DNA of 64,000 nt from Sporopachydermia quercuum (GCA_001599295.1 BCGN01000003.1:1527148-1591147); one strand, 5' to 3'. Counted from the first letter of the stretch, positions 20,957-30,839 are shown. The notes: generated by a model not told the origin, from the letters alone. Made by a program: numbers and translations.

Positions 20957-22990
20957 TCAATTTTCATCTGATCGAGCAAACATTGGTGACTTCGCAAACG
21001 AATCTTCCTCAAAATGGAAAAACCCATCAGATTGCTTGAAGCCTGAAGATGAGATACCTTTTGCTTCGGGTGGAATAGGATCGCTTGATGACAAACAGGG
21101 TCTTGGGACTGTATAAAGATTAGAGTAATCTAGATGTCTTGAGCTGAAAGACGTGAAAGGGGTAGGTAAAGTTCTGGAGTCAGAAACAAAAGAATTTGAA
21201 CTTTCTTGTGACCTAGTGGTCGCGCCATCTGATTGTACAGCTGATTTTGGAGTTCTCACTTCATCTTGCAATCTGGTTATATACTCCATTGACATTGATT
21301 CAACATCACAATTTCCATTCAGATTGAAACATTTAACAGGGGTGGAGTACTTGGAATAGCTCATAGCCGATAATTGACTGTCTATCACTGAACAGTTTTC
21401 TGACAAACTGCTACTTGGACCTTTCAGTCCGTTATGTCTTAAGGTTTTTGCTGGAGTTCTTTCATTTTTATCAAGGTTCGTCTCCTGTTTATAGTTGGAG
21501 TTGGTAGTATTTGTAGGATGACCTTTTGATAATAACTTGATTTCACCTGGTTTTGTATATTGTTCTGTGGAGCCAAACATTTTGGCAATTAAATCAGAAC
21601 AAGTTGTAGCTCCAGACAACTGGCTTTCGCTTCCAAGATCGAAATCATCATCACCGTGTGCAACTTCCTGGCTGGAGTAAAGTGACAGATTTTTCTTATT
21701 TTGGGTAGGTAAACTGTTTCTTGTAGGTAAGCCTTGTCTATAGATACTATTCGAAAGATGGTTCATATAATTTGGTGCTCCAACAGATACCATTCCATGA
21801 ATTCTTTGATTGTTTCTTTGTTTCAATGAGGAGTTTCTGCCAGTTATATTGCTGTCAATATTTCTTTCAAGTTCTGATTTGATAGTATATTCAAAACTAG
21901 AAGTTCTTTTCTCTTTAATAGACATGGCATAATTAGCTGGTGATCTACCACGAACAATAAGTGGTTCTGTAAAACAGCTGGAAACAACATAATGTTTACC
22001 ATCGCTTGTAAAAGCCAATAGCTCGACAATTAATTTGAAAAATCGTTCTTTGGCCCCCATTTTTCTGCAATTTACAGAGGCACAAAATTGGACTCTCTCA
22101 TATCTTGCTACTTTTGCAATCCTTCCTGCAGGGTATCTTTCAAGATATTTCTTTTGCATTGGGGTTAAAACTTCAGAGTTAGGATTAAGGTATATCATAT
22201 CTTCCACAGCTTCTGTTTTTGTTGAGTTTCTCACATTAGAAGCATCCCTGATTGCTTGATGTTTTGGTATCATTCCTGGTACTATAGGTATCACAGGAGG
22301 CTTCATTTGAGGTCCTTTATCTCGTTTAGCAGTATGTTGGACTAGGTCAATAGGTGCGCTATCATCACATCCTTTAGAGCAAAGTCTTATAGCAAAGTAA
22401 TTAACTTTGATATGCCTTTTACCATCAAATAGAAACATTGGACTATCTGGTATAGTGAAGTCATCGTATAACTTCATGGTAGCAACTACTGTAGTATAAT
22501 TCCGCTTATAACCAATCCAATTTCCGTCGACTTTGTTGAATCCCCGATCTATTCGAGCAAAAATCTGGGGACTCAATATTTGCAATCCATCGTTCAACTC
22601 AGNNAATTGGTATGTCTCACTGAATAGAGGGCCAACCTTGAACTGAAGCTTTGATCGTGGGGGTATCTTTGCATTGCTTTCTTCCTCAAAAACTATTTCT
22701 GGCTGTACCACATTCTTAGTCATCTCCATTTTGAGAGCAGGAAGCATCACATCTACATCTTCCATTGGCGTACATGACTTATCGACTTTTGGTTTGTTCT
22801 CGTGGTTATCAGTAAGGTTGTTACCGATGTGTCTTTCAGTAGGACATTGACTCTTGACTACTTGGTCATCAGAGGTCTTGTTTCCATCTCCGGAATTTTC
22901 TTTCCAGGGTTTTTTCCCACCTTTACAAGCCTTGAATTTACCTCTCTTCTTTGCTGCTTTCTTAGTAGCTGGCTCTCTCATTCGTGGCAT
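20957..22990 (-). CDS. NDT80: NDT80/PhoG-family DNA-binding transcription factor
   Basis: A 677-residue protein (S. cerevisiae Ndt80 has about 627). A Lys-rich, probably nuclear-targeting N-terminus (ATKKAAKKRGKFKACKGGKK) precedes the Ndt80 DNA-binding domain at about 115-355: FKVGPLFSETYQ, then RIDRGFNKVDGNWIGYKRNY, then INVKYFAIR-like VNYFAIRLCSKG, the RFFKLIVELLAFT strand, and the signature loop VRGRSPANY at about 348. This immunoglobulin-like fold binds the middle sporulation element. The C-terminal 310 residues are Ser/Asn/Gln-rich and probably hold the activation region. In S. cerevisiae Ndt80 drives exit from pachytene; in other yeasts relatives control biofilm, drug response or nutrient genes, so the role here is open. 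The leader may contain a 5' UTR intron (see findings). Two adjacent N calls fall before the GLQILSPQIFARI block. The family is sure; strict orthology is not. Confidence 0.88.
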   Translation of the reverse strand: MPRMREPATKKAAKKRGKFKACKGGKKPWKENSGDGNKTSDDQVVKSQCPTERHIGNNLTDNHENKPKVDKSCTPMEDVDVMLPALKMEMTKNVVQPEIVFEEESNAKIPPRSKLQFKVGPLFSETYQXXELNDGLQILSPQIFARIDRGFNKVDGNWIGYKRNYTTVVATMKLYDDFTIPDSPMFLFDGKRHIKVNYFAIRLCSKGCDDSAPIDLVQHTAKRDKGPQMKPPVIPIVPGMIPKHQAIRDASNVRNSTKTEAVEDMIYLNPNSEVLTPMQKKYLERYPAGRIAKVARYERVQFCASVNCRKMGAKERFFKLIVELLAFTSDGKHYVVSSCFTEPLIVRGRSPANYAMSIKEKRTSSFEYTIKSELERNIDSNITGRNSSLKQRNNQRIHGMVSVGAPNYMNHLSNSIYRQGLPTRNSLPTQNKKNLSLYSSQEVAHGDDDFDLGSESQLSGATTCSDLIAKMFGSTEQYTKPGEIKLLSKGHPTNTTNSNYKQETNLDKNERTPAKTLRHNGLKGPSSSLSENCSVIDSQLSAMSYSKYSTPVKCFNLNGNCDVESMSMEYITRLQDEVRTPKSAVQSDGATTRSQESSNSFVSDSRTLPTPFTSFSSRHLDYSNLYTVPRPCLSSSDPIPPEAKGISSSGFKQSDGFFHFEEDSFAKSPMFARSDEN

Positions 22991-23834
22991 GNTTAATTAA
23001 GGAGTGATGATCTATATTACAACTGGTTAGTAACCAATGTTCATGGCGCCTGGGTAACGCGCGACAAAGCAAAAGCCATCAAGTTGTAAGCTAGGCACAT
23101 ATTGCAAAAGGGTATCATGGTACAAAGTACAAATATCTGATTGAATCAAGTTCTGGTAGTTCAACTTAGTATGTATCAGGTTGATAGGGCTCTGTATGGT
23201 CCCAGACAGTTGTTTGATATAACTAATGGGAGTACTGTATTGATACTGGTTTAGTTTCCATGAAAGTCTTGTTATGGCCACCCACTGCATAGACAATAAN
23301 GATAGTGTTAAAGAAAGCCGAGAGAAAAGTAGAAAAGGAAAAATGGATAGGCTGTTACGCGAGGAAGACAATTGTAAACAACAACAAACACAATTACAAT
23401 CATAACAATGTCACAAGTGATCTAGCTCCACAGAACCATAACTCAAACGAGTAAAATTAAGATAAAGTTAGGTTATTTCCAAATTTGACTTTACGAGTTG
23501 AAGCGGAAATTGTACCAACATTCCGGAGACAATGCTGTTCAGTTTTTTGATAAGGTCCTTCTATTCTTCCTATACCTTTTTCTCCTCTTTTATTAATCCA
23601 AGAACTATTTCTGATAGCCAATAAGGCATTCCATTATATCAGGTTATATACCGATATTGAATATNTTATGCAAATATTTGTTGTTGTATTAGTTCTTTCT
23701 TTGTTTTGATAGCATCTGCTGAAAAGTTATTAGTTCTGGATTCCTCGCTCATTTGTCTTTCGTCCTATAATACTGTAATTGCTCGGCTATCTATTTCCTT
23801 GGCAAAGTAGCATGAATCATAGATCTCTTTCACA
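22991..23834. other. Divergent intergenic region between the NDT80-type gene and SWC6
   Basis: About 840 bases. It contains a small minus-strand open frame (23027-23290, listed separately) and, on the minus strand, a TACTAAC at 23026-23032 followed by a TAG acceptor at 23012-23014 just upstream of the NDT80-type start. Three N calls lie in or near it. Confidence 0.45.
23027..23290 (-). CDS. Candidate small protein of 87 residues, unknown
   Basis: An ATG-started frame (MQWVAITRLSWKLNQYQYST, ending VARYPGAMNIGY) with codon choice like that of real genes (AAC, TAC, CAG and TTG are frequent), lying just upstream of the NDT80-type gene. I recognise no family; it has no membrane segment. The frame stays open upstream to about 23371 without an ATG, and a TATGCAG/TGG acceptor-like site overlaps its start, so it could also be the last exon of a spliced gene. 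Its last codons overlap a perfect TACTAAC. It may equally be a long upstream open frame in the NDT80 leader. Confidence 0.35.
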   Translation of the reverse strand: MQWVAITRLSWKLNQYQYSTPISYIKQLSGTIQSPINLIHTKLNYQNLIQSDICTLYHDTLLQYVPSLQLDGFCFVARYPGAMNIGY

Positions 23835-24416
23835 ATGCCTCTAGTTGAAGACTTATCCATTCCTACGGTTAGGAAAGTCACCAAATCAATCCCTAGAGAT
23901 AGAAGAGCTGCAGCAGTGAACTATGCTTACAGAGAGCCTGATCTTGAAGATGTTGCCATCACCTTTGACTCTCACTTATCGGTAGCTCAACAAAGAGCAA
24001 TCGCAAAACATTTAGAAGATCTTGAGAAGGAAAATAATCCAACATTAGAGAATAGCAATTTTTCTTCGCGATTAGTGGAAATACCAAAACCGATTGCTTA
24101 TTTACCTGTGAAGTATTCTAACTTGGCACATCTACCGCACAGAAGGAAAACGAATTCATCATTGTCTACACCTGGCGTTCGGAAGATTCTTATGTCTAAA
24201 AAGACTTTATCGAACTATTTGGACGAAGATGAATTTTCAACTGATTTATTATTACGCAGGAGTTTAGTTGGACCAAGTAAATATCCTACTGAGAAAGTAT
24301 GCACCGTATGTGGTTATTGGCAATCAGGAATGTGTTCGAAATGTGGCATGAGGTACTGTTCTTTGAACTGCATGCTAACTCATCTTGAAACCGACTGTAC
24401 TAAGGCTTATCTTTGA
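23835..24416 (+). CDS. VPS71: SWR1 chromatin-remodelling complex subunit, HIT-type zinc finger
   Basis: A 193-residue protein ending in a complete zf-HIT at about 154-188: CTVCGYWQSGMCSKCG, then RYCSLNCMLTHLETDC. The segment before it, with an N-terminal RDRRAAAVNY motif, resembles Vps71/Swc6 and human ZNHIT1. This subunit binds Arp6 in the SWR1 complex and is needed for the exchange of H2A for H2A.Z in nucleosomes. It is shorter than S. cerevisiae Vps71 (about 280), closer to the metazoan form. It is a single exon, divergent from the NDT80-type gene and in tandem with ARH1 1.1 kb downstream. The zinc-finger spacing is diagnostic of the ZNHIT1 subgroup. Confidence 0.92.
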   Translation: MPLVEDLSIPTVRKVTKSIPRDRRAAAVNYAYREPDLEDVAITFDSHLSVAQQRAIAKHLEDLEKENNPTLENSNFSSRLVEIPKPIAYLPVKYSNLAHLPHRRKTNSSLSTPGVRKILMSKKTLSNYLDEDEFSTDLLLRRSLVGPSKYPTEKVCTVCGYWQSGMCSKCGMRYCSLNCMLTHLETDCTKAYL

Positions 24417-25544
24417 TGATCGGTGCGTCTATAAACTTAGGATGGTTAGATGTATTTGAATATTGAGNCACGGTGTATAGATTTGGTTCTACTTTTACAA
24501 TACTGAAAAGCATTGTACCATGGAGAGGATAAAGACTATTATACCTCTCATTATACTCGAGTGGTATCTATTACCAACTATTTGAGTATCACTATATATT
24601 CTGGTAAGAGGTGCGAAATGAGAGCACACCTCTAGATTGGAACTTTTTTATCTCACACTTTAACTAGAAGAAGCTACGAAGTCAGAAATGAAAGAACTGA
24701 AGATAATTCTTGCCGCCAGATGGTAAGTCATCAAAATCGTCCGTTCNCTACAGGAGCCAAGTTGGTTTGATGACTCTGTCATATACTATATTAGAGTCGT
24801 CTGATGGAAACTATTCCCAGGGGATGGCTTTCCAGTTTTAAGAACAATCATGAGACACTAGTCGCTATGATTCATTTCTAAAATCTATCTAAGTAGTTAA
24901 GTAGTTGAATCTTTACCATTCTAAACTCAACAACATATGTACTATAGCAATAAATGAACGATGACTGTTCTCCTGGTATTATCCTTATCCAAGTAATTCG
25001 TCAATTGGTGATAAATATGATCAATAATGATTAGGTAATCTAAAATACTAAATGACTGTTGGTCTATCCGTCTTGCATAATAATACATGAAATGGCTTAA
25101 GTCCGACTTTATTTTTTTATTAGCCAAGTTCAACAGCAAATCATCGAAATGTATGCATCACCTACATTTAGCTAAGAGGAAGCCCAAAGATACTTCTAAT
25201 GGTTTATATTGCATTGTTTTCCATGAAGGCCCTTGGCTTTGTATGGTGTTATACATTGTATACCTGTCCTGTGTCACGGATTCTGAAGATACTTGCAGAA
25301 AGACACATGTCTTATACATCAAGTTCTAGCACATTTCAATCCATTGACTCATATTTCATCCTTATTATACATCTTTCTTATACCATTCAAGAGGACTACT
25401 AATAGTTACAATTTGTCCATTGAGTGATCTCTTAATTATTACCAATAACTATCACTTCGAACCAGCAAATAATAGTAGCAAAGGTNNAAGCTTACTTTGG
25501 AAGTTTCAGGGAATTATACATCCATAGCTTCNACGTCCCTAACG
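24417..25544. other. Intergenic region between SWC6 and ARH1
   Basis: About 1.1 kb. The interesting part is a cluster of nested and competing inverted repeats at 24543-24633 (listed separately). The remaining open frames (for example 25087-25329) show no protein character. Four N calls are present; two adjacent ones sit just upstream of ARH1. Confidence 0.5.
24543..24633. other. Cluster of nested, mutually exclusive inverted repeats
   Basis: CTCTCATT (24545-24552) pairs with AATGAGAG (24617-24624). Directly inside, ATACTC (24553-24558) pairs with GAGTAT (24584-24589), and TGGTA (24562-24566) with TACCA (24572-24576). A competing hairpin is formed by AGAGGTG (24607-24613) and CACCTCT (24627-24633), which encloses the AATGAGAG arm; AGAGGT can also pair with ACCTCT at 24543-24548. 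This lies about 130 bases past the SWC6 stop, so probably in its 3' UTR. Function is unknown. Confidence 0.5.
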
Positions 25545-27407
25545 ATGCTAGTCTCAAGAGCCTTTAATAAGGCNCACATCAACTTGCGCTGCAGGATCAA
25601 ACAGATAAATCTTGGTTTCTACAAAATATCTGCTCATACTATGTCAAAAGCAAGAAGTTTTGCCACACAAGCTAATGAAGGCAGATTCAAAATTGCCATT
25701 GTTGGCTCAGGACCTGCTGGGTTCTACACTGCCGCTAGGATCATTCAATTTCTACCGAAAGAGCCTATAGACATCGACATGTTTGAAAGTTTGCCAGTTC
25801 CTTACGGATTAGCAAGGTTTGGTGTTGCTCCTGATCATCCTGAAGTGAAGAACTGCGAAGAGAAGTTCGATGAAGTCTTGGCTTTAAACAAAGCAGTGAC
25901 AGGTCCTGTCTTCAATTTTTATGGCAACGTTAAAATAGGAGAGGACTTGCCATTAGAGCAATTGAAAGAGAGCTATAATGCTGTATTTTTAACATATGGC
26001 TGTAAAGGTGAGAATTCTCTGGGAGTCCCAAATGAAAATTTACCAGGCGTAAAATCTGCTAGACAATTTGTTGGCTGGTATAACGGCCATCCTGACTTTC
26101 AAGATTTCAATCCAATGATTAATAAATATGGGGTGGAAGATGTAACGATCATAGGAAATGGTAACGTGGCTTTAGATGTTGCTAGAATGTTACTTACTCC
26201 CGTTGATCTTCTGCGGAATACAGATATTACTGAAGAAGCCCTTGAGACTCTGAGTGAAAGCAGAGTACAGCGGGTAAATATTGTAGCTCGTAGAGGTGTG
26301 ATTCACAGTGCTTTCACTATTAAAGAGCTACGGGAGCTTTTAACGCTAGAAAAATACGGACTAAAGTACATTCCCGTAAATAGTAGCGACATGGATGTTT
26401 TAGAACCTTTTAGACAATCAATGGAACGGGCATTGGCTAGGAAAATTGCTCTTTTGGAGGAATACGCCTTTCCTATGGAGCATCGTTTGGCAAGTGCGAA
26501 AGGTAAAAAGAAGCTCCAAATGGAAAAATCTATAGAAGAGCGCGATAGACTAAGAATCACGAATTCTCATTTGTATCTCACTAAGGAATGGACTTTGAAG
26601 TACCATCTAGCTCCTCAAGGATTTATAGCTCATGAGTTTGATAGAGACCTGTTATCAGCTACTCAATTCAAAGCTACGAAACTTGCTGATGCCTCGAACA
26701 GGGACGAAGATAAATCAGGCTTGTTTGAAGTGAGCAATAACAACAAGTCAATTGATCCTGATTCTGAAAAGGTGAAAATTGAAGGTGATACTCGTTATAT
26801 TAAGAACGAGCTAGTGTTTAAATCGATTGGCTATAAAGGTGAACAGCTTAAAGGTTCCGAGTCAATCAACTTGCCCTTTGATAAGCTGAAAAAGATTATT
26901 CCTAATGTTCAAGGTAGAATAGTATCTCCCAAATACTACTATGATTCTAGTTTCGCTGGTTATATATTATCTGGAAACACAGGAAAAGCTACGCCTGCCC
27001 CAGTATCACATCACAATCGATTGGATAATCAACTGATTATAGAAGAAGAGGAAGAACCCATAGAATATTACCCTGGCTGGTACGTTTCTGGGTGGATTAA
27101 AAAGGGCCCAAGAGGAGTAATCGTTGATACGCTGAGTGATGCTTATGAGACAGCTGAATTATTTGTTCATGACTATGAGAAAGGATTCAACAACGTTCTC
27201 TATAGCAATTCCATCACTGGGGATGGGATCAAACAAAGTAAGCCTGGATTTGAAAAGGTGAAAGAGACTTTAGATAATAAAAATATCAGATACATTACAA
27301 CAGAAGATTGGGAGAAGATCAACAAGGCAGAATTAGAAGAAGGGTCAAAAAAGGGTAAGCCAAGGGTGAAATTTACTAATTTGAAAAAGATATTGAATGT
27401 GTTGTGA
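25545..27407 (+). CDS. ARH1: Mitochondrial NADPH:ferredoxin (adrenodoxin) reductase
   Basis: A 620-residue protein. The frame is open from 25497, but the first ATG is at 25545; it gives a basic presequence (MLVSRAFNK and on). The FAD loop is VGSGPAGFYTAARII at about 51, followed by PVPYGLARFGVAPDHPEVKN, the adrenodoxin reductase signature. The NADPH loop is IGNGNVALDVARML at about 202, and the C-terminal PGWYVSGWIKKGPRGVI near 508 contacts FAD. Arh1 passes electrons from NADPH to the ferredoxin Yah1 in the matrix, for Fe-S cluster, heme A and ubiquinone synthesis; it is essential in yeast. It is longer than S. cerevisiae Arh1 (about 493): extra residues lie in an acidic insert before PGWYVSGW (IIEEEEEPIEYY) and in a charged C-terminal extension of some 80 residues. 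Two N codons fall in the N-terminal region. Convergent with ATP17. Confidence 0.94.
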   Translation: MLVSRAFNKXHINLRCRIKQINLGFYKISAHTMSKARSFATQANEGRFKIAIVGSGPAGFYTAARIIQFLPKEPIDIDMFESLPVPYGLARFGVAPDHPEVKNCEEKFDEVLALNKAVTGPVFNFYGNVKIGEDLPLEQLKESYNAVFLTYGCKGENSLGVPNENLPGVKSARQFVGWYNGHPDFQDFNPMINKYGVEDVTIIGNGNVALDVARMLLTPVDLLRNTDITEEALETLSESRVQRVNIVARRGVIHSAFTIKELRELLTLEKYGLKYIPVNSSDMDVLEPFRQSMERALARKIALLEEYAFPMEHRLASAKGKKKLQMEKSIEERDRLRITNSHLYLTKEWTLKYHLAPQGFIAHEFDRDLLSATQFKATKLADASNRDEDKSGLFEVSNNNKSIDPDSEKVKIEGDTRYIKNELVFKSIGYKGEQLKGSESINLPFDKLKKIIPNVQGRIVSPKYYYDSSFAGYILSGNTGKATPAPVSHHNRLDNQLIIEEEEEPIEYYPGWYVSGWIKKGPRGVIVDTLSDAYETAELFVHDYEKGFNNVLYSNSITGDGIKQSKPGFEKVKETLDNKNIRYITTEDWEKINKAELEEGSKKGKPRVKFTNLKKILNVL

Positions 27408-27772
27408 TAGCAATAGTAACGATAGTGATTATATAGTATCATGACTTAATATCTCTTGTAAATAGCATAATACAAATAAGATGAAACGTATTTCAATGGA
27501 GAGAGGTTTAATGCTCTCAGAAGTAGTGTTACAGTTAGATGAAATGCGAAGAGCATATTCTATGAAAAAAATGTGAAAGTCGTATATTATCAATGGATAA
27601 ATATTTTATTCTCCTATAGTTGTTAAACATGACAAAAACAAACCAGACATCAATCAAAATGACGTTTAATGAAAATGTGTATATGTTCTCCAATTGCATA
27701 TATGTCTTTTTGGCTTATATCCAATCAGAAGTGACACATGCAAATAAATGTGTTCTCATTGCATCAATTGAT

Positions 27773-28811
27773 TTAGTGATCCTTGTGGTGACGGACTAAA
27801 TTGACGGTTAGTATTAAGTGACGTTATAGATAGAAGGAAAAAAAAAAATTAAAAAAAAACTGCTGTAGAGAATGGAAAACATACGATGGAAGTAATAATC
27901 CATGGAGTATCCAAGAATCAAAACGAAGAAAGCAAGGTGTAGGATGGGCTTGCCGCTGGCGTTTTCACCATCAAAGAACTTGACTCTGTATCTGTCAATT
28001 AAGCCTTTGGCTTGGACAGCAGGAGCATCTCCTCTTGGTAAGGCCTTGTAAAAAGAGACGACATTGGCCATTCTCTTAGCATTAGGTGCGGCTCCAAGAT
28101 TCTATTTGATTTGTTAATAAATTGAAGTAATAGAAAAAGTATTCTACTGAGTATAAATTTTGAAAAATGATTGATAGACACAGATAATTTGAGATGTATC
28201 ATAGTAATTGATATGCTGACTGGTGTTGATGTTGAAATTGATAGGGGCTGTTAAGTGTATAAGAGAAGTATATAACGTGTCAATCTTTCCATAGTGATTT
28301 CCTCCAACTGTCTTTACCTTTGATGTTTACTTTTCACTCTTCCGGCCTTCCTTGTGGCAGCTGTTGATTCCATACCCAAACATTAACAAAATAAAAGTAC
28401 TCCCTGTCGTTAAATGACTTTTATATTTAGCCGTCCAATGTATACTTTGATTCTTCCAATATGCATATAAATACTATTGAAAACACGTTTTCTGCTGCTC
28501 TGCTGCTGAATTTCAACTACAATCGAGTGTTTATTATCACCGGTCTTCATAGTAAATGCCACCTACAAAATTCATCCCAAATCATTAAGGTGTACATCTC
28601 CAATAATAACATAACCATATCTTCTACCCTCTTAACTCATTCAAAACTTTCAGAAAAAGCCAATTGCGTGATTTCTGTTTCCCATCATTCGTGAAAAGTG
28701 AGTTATCATATCAATTTCAAACTACTACTTCAGTGCCATTATACTTACAGTTGCAGATGCAATCTTAGGAGGAATCAAAGTAGAAAGTGATCGCTTGATA
28801 ACAAAAGACAT
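27773..28811 (-). CDS. ATP17: Mitochondrial F1Fo-ATP synthase subunit f, three exons
   Basis: The coding sequence is complement(27773-27795, 27885-28101, 28749-28811), 100 residues against 101 in S. cerevisiae. Exon 1 encodes MSFVIKRSLSTLIPPKIASAT, exon 2 begins NLGAAPNAKRMANVVSFYK and carries FFDGENASGKP and the single membrane span (HLAFFVLILGYSMDYYFH), and exon 3 gives the terminal LRHHKDH. The match to Atp17 (STLIPPK, NASGKP, YYFHLRHHK) runs across all junctions. Donors are GTAAGT and GTATGT; the second intron (89 nt) has TACTAAC before TTTAG, and the first (647 nt) has TATTAAC. Subunit f sits in the Fo membrane part and is needed for assembly and dimer stability. The first intron is six times longer than the coding exons around it need and contains no obvious gene. 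Confidence 0.95.
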
Positions 28812-29495
28812 CTTGACTATAGTTTATCACTCAATCAATTGATGGTATATTCAATGTACACTTCAATGATACTTCCTATATAATCAATTGCTGTTTGATG
28901 ATGAAGGAATTGAATTCGATCAACTTAAGACGTCGTAAAGGACTATCTAACGTCGAGAAGATCCCTCACAAAACACTCAGGGAGAAGAAACTTCAATATG
29001 AATGGTCAACTCCTATTATTGTGGCTGGGAGAATGGGTGTAGAACAATCCGATTAAGGTTTACTGGCAGGAAGTTTGAATGAAAGAATCCGGAAACACTA
29101 GTTGCCATGGAGTGAGAGGTGAAGTGAAATATGAGGGTAAACCTATGTAAATGGATGATGACGGTAAGATAATAAAGATAAGAAAAGCAAACGAAAGGAT
29201 GAAAATGATAGAGAAAATTGACAAAAATGAGATCGAATCACTACTTANCTGGGTTACAATCAATTAAGAGTATTGATCAGTCTTGTTAAATATTGTGGAC
29301 TCAGTAAGCATTGAGCTTATTAGTAACTAAAACATGTATGTATCTAGCCATCAGAGCAATACTAATTATTACTGTCAAATATCTACATTCATTCATCTAT
29401 CATGAAAAAAATCTTAAACATCAAGCCATTAAATATTTTTATCTTACTCCGAGACAATAAATCACTATATTATAGAAACACTTTCATGCACTTCT
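28812..29495. other. Intergenic region upstream of ATP17
   Basis: Some 680 bases between the ATP17 start and the 3' end of the 447-residue gene (both minus strand). A weak minus-strand frame at 29060-29263 is not convincing. Polar A/T tracts only; one N. Confidence 0.5.
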
Positions 29496-30839
29496 TTAAC
29501 GAGGAGTGTATGAACTGTTTTGGAGGATCAGAGATTTGATATATTCCTTCAATTCCGAATCTTCGCTACTAGCAGGCTTGAAAATATCACCATTCAAACA
29601 TAGTTGGAGAAATTGATTCTGAATATACTGTTCAAAGTCCCGGGACTTCAAATAATGAATTGTGTCATAAATAACTTGATAATACTCTCCTCCTGAAGAC
29701 AATTTATCAAACAAGGCCTGAGAATCAACATAACCGTTGAAAACAATCCCAATCTCAAGTAGATACAGATCGGTCAAGTCGGGTAAATTCGTCTTGTTGA
29801 TAAAATCATGACAATGCAAACGAAAGTTCGGTAATTTGTTGACTCTTCCTTCTTGGCGTTCTCTAAATACTGAGTTTAAGAACATAACATCCAAATGTAT
29901 ATAAGCAGCCAAGTATCCATAAAGTGTTTGCCTCATCAGCCTTTTCTTGGTTCTTAGAAGTCTTGTAAGCTTAAAGTTCAAGTATTTAGCGTTAGTATTT
30001 GTCATTGACTTTATATCCTCATAATAGCTCAATCCTATTATACTTCCATTGATATAATTCTCATCTCTGGATTCTACCTGGGAATCAATGTTTCTGACTT
30101 TCAAACTGTGAATCGACTCTGGAGTAGATATATCATAATTATTATCTTCTTCAGCAGGATAGGGTATTTCCAATGTTTTGACTGAGAATGAGGAGGTAAA
30201 CCATCCGGGTATCCATCGGTCTGGTAAACGTTGTTCAGTTATAAAGGTATTATTTTCAATGATCTTGTCTTTCAAAATAGATTTAAAAGAGGTTTGCTTC
30301 TCTTTGATTTTTTCAATAATTCTCATAAGTGTTTTGTTTTCCAACATTTGTGAGATCCATTCTTTTGCTTGATTATCATCAACAACATTTGACTTAGGTA
30401 TAATAGTTGGTCGTTGATGGTTATAATCTATGGATACATCTATATTTTGATGATGGCTAAATCCTGTCTCAATATTTTCTTTGCTATCATACTCGATAGT
30501 ATATAAGTCAAGTGTGTCGCTACACAGAGGTTCTGGATATTGATTAGATCCCCCCATTAACTGGAAATCCACATGATTAGCAGGGGTAGAGCTAAGAGTT
30601 GAAACACTATCGTTACAGCAATATGTATCATATAGATCATAGAGCATGTTCGGGTATTTGTAAGTCTCTGCGACGCCACTACCGTGCTTTGACTGATGCT
30701 TAGTGTCGTTTATATCCTGACTTGCTTTTTCACTGGTTCGTTGTCTCGGCCAATAGTAGCCAAATGGATGATTATAGTCTTCCTGATATCCAAATCCTCC
30801 ATTTAATTTATCTCCTTGTATTTCTGTTTCCGTAGCCAT
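29496..30839 (-). CDS. Protein of unknown function, 447 residues
   Basis: A single-exon gene with a true ATG start that I do not recognise. Residues 1-150 are polar and probably disordered, with Tyr- and His-rich patches (YQEDYNHPFGYYWPRQ). Residues 155-205 may form a coiled helix (EWISQMLENKTLMRIIEKIK). The C-terminal half looks folded: a basic helix LNFKLTRLLRTKKRLMRQTL, an aromatic stretch YGYLAAYIHLDVMFLNSVF, then helices to the end (YYQVIYDTIHYLKSRDFEQY). No signal peptide, membrane span or metal site is evident. It is divergent from DUS3, 540 bases apart, but there is no reason to link their functions. It may be a fast-evolving yeast protein, for example a meiotic or membrane-traffic adaptor, but that is guesswork. 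Confidence 0.75.
   Translation of the reverse strand: MATETEIQGDKLNGGFGYQEDYNHPFGYYWPRQRTSEKASQDINDTKHQSKHGSGVAETYKYPNMLYDLYDTYCCNDSVSTLSSTPANHVDFQLMGGSNQYPEPLCSDTLDLYTIEYDSKENIETGFSHHQNIDVSIDYNHQRPTIIPKSNVVDDNQAKEWISQMLENKTLMRIIEKIKEKQTSFKSILKDKIIENNTFITEQRLPDRWIPGWFTSSFSVKTLEIPYPAEEDNNYDISTPESIHSLKVRNIDSQVESRDENYINGSIIGLSYYEDIKSMTNTNAKYLNFKLTRLLRTKKRLMRQTLYGYLAAYIHLDVMFLNSVFRERQEGRVNKLPNFRLHCHDFINKTNLPDLTDLYLLEIGIVFNGYVDSQALFDKLSSGGEYYQVIYDTIHYLKSRDFEQYIQNQFLQLCLNGDIFKPASSEDSELKEYIKSLILQNSSYTPR

Noticed and set aside
25087-25402. Overlapping 67- and 80-codon frames upstream of ARH1
   Set aside because: Composition and overlap are those of random frames; no splice signals link them to ARH1.
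25451-25470. tRNA B-box-like CTGGTTCGAAG on the minus strand
   Set aside because: The rest of the B box does not fit and no A box or cloverleaf surrounds it. No tRNA gene was found in the window.
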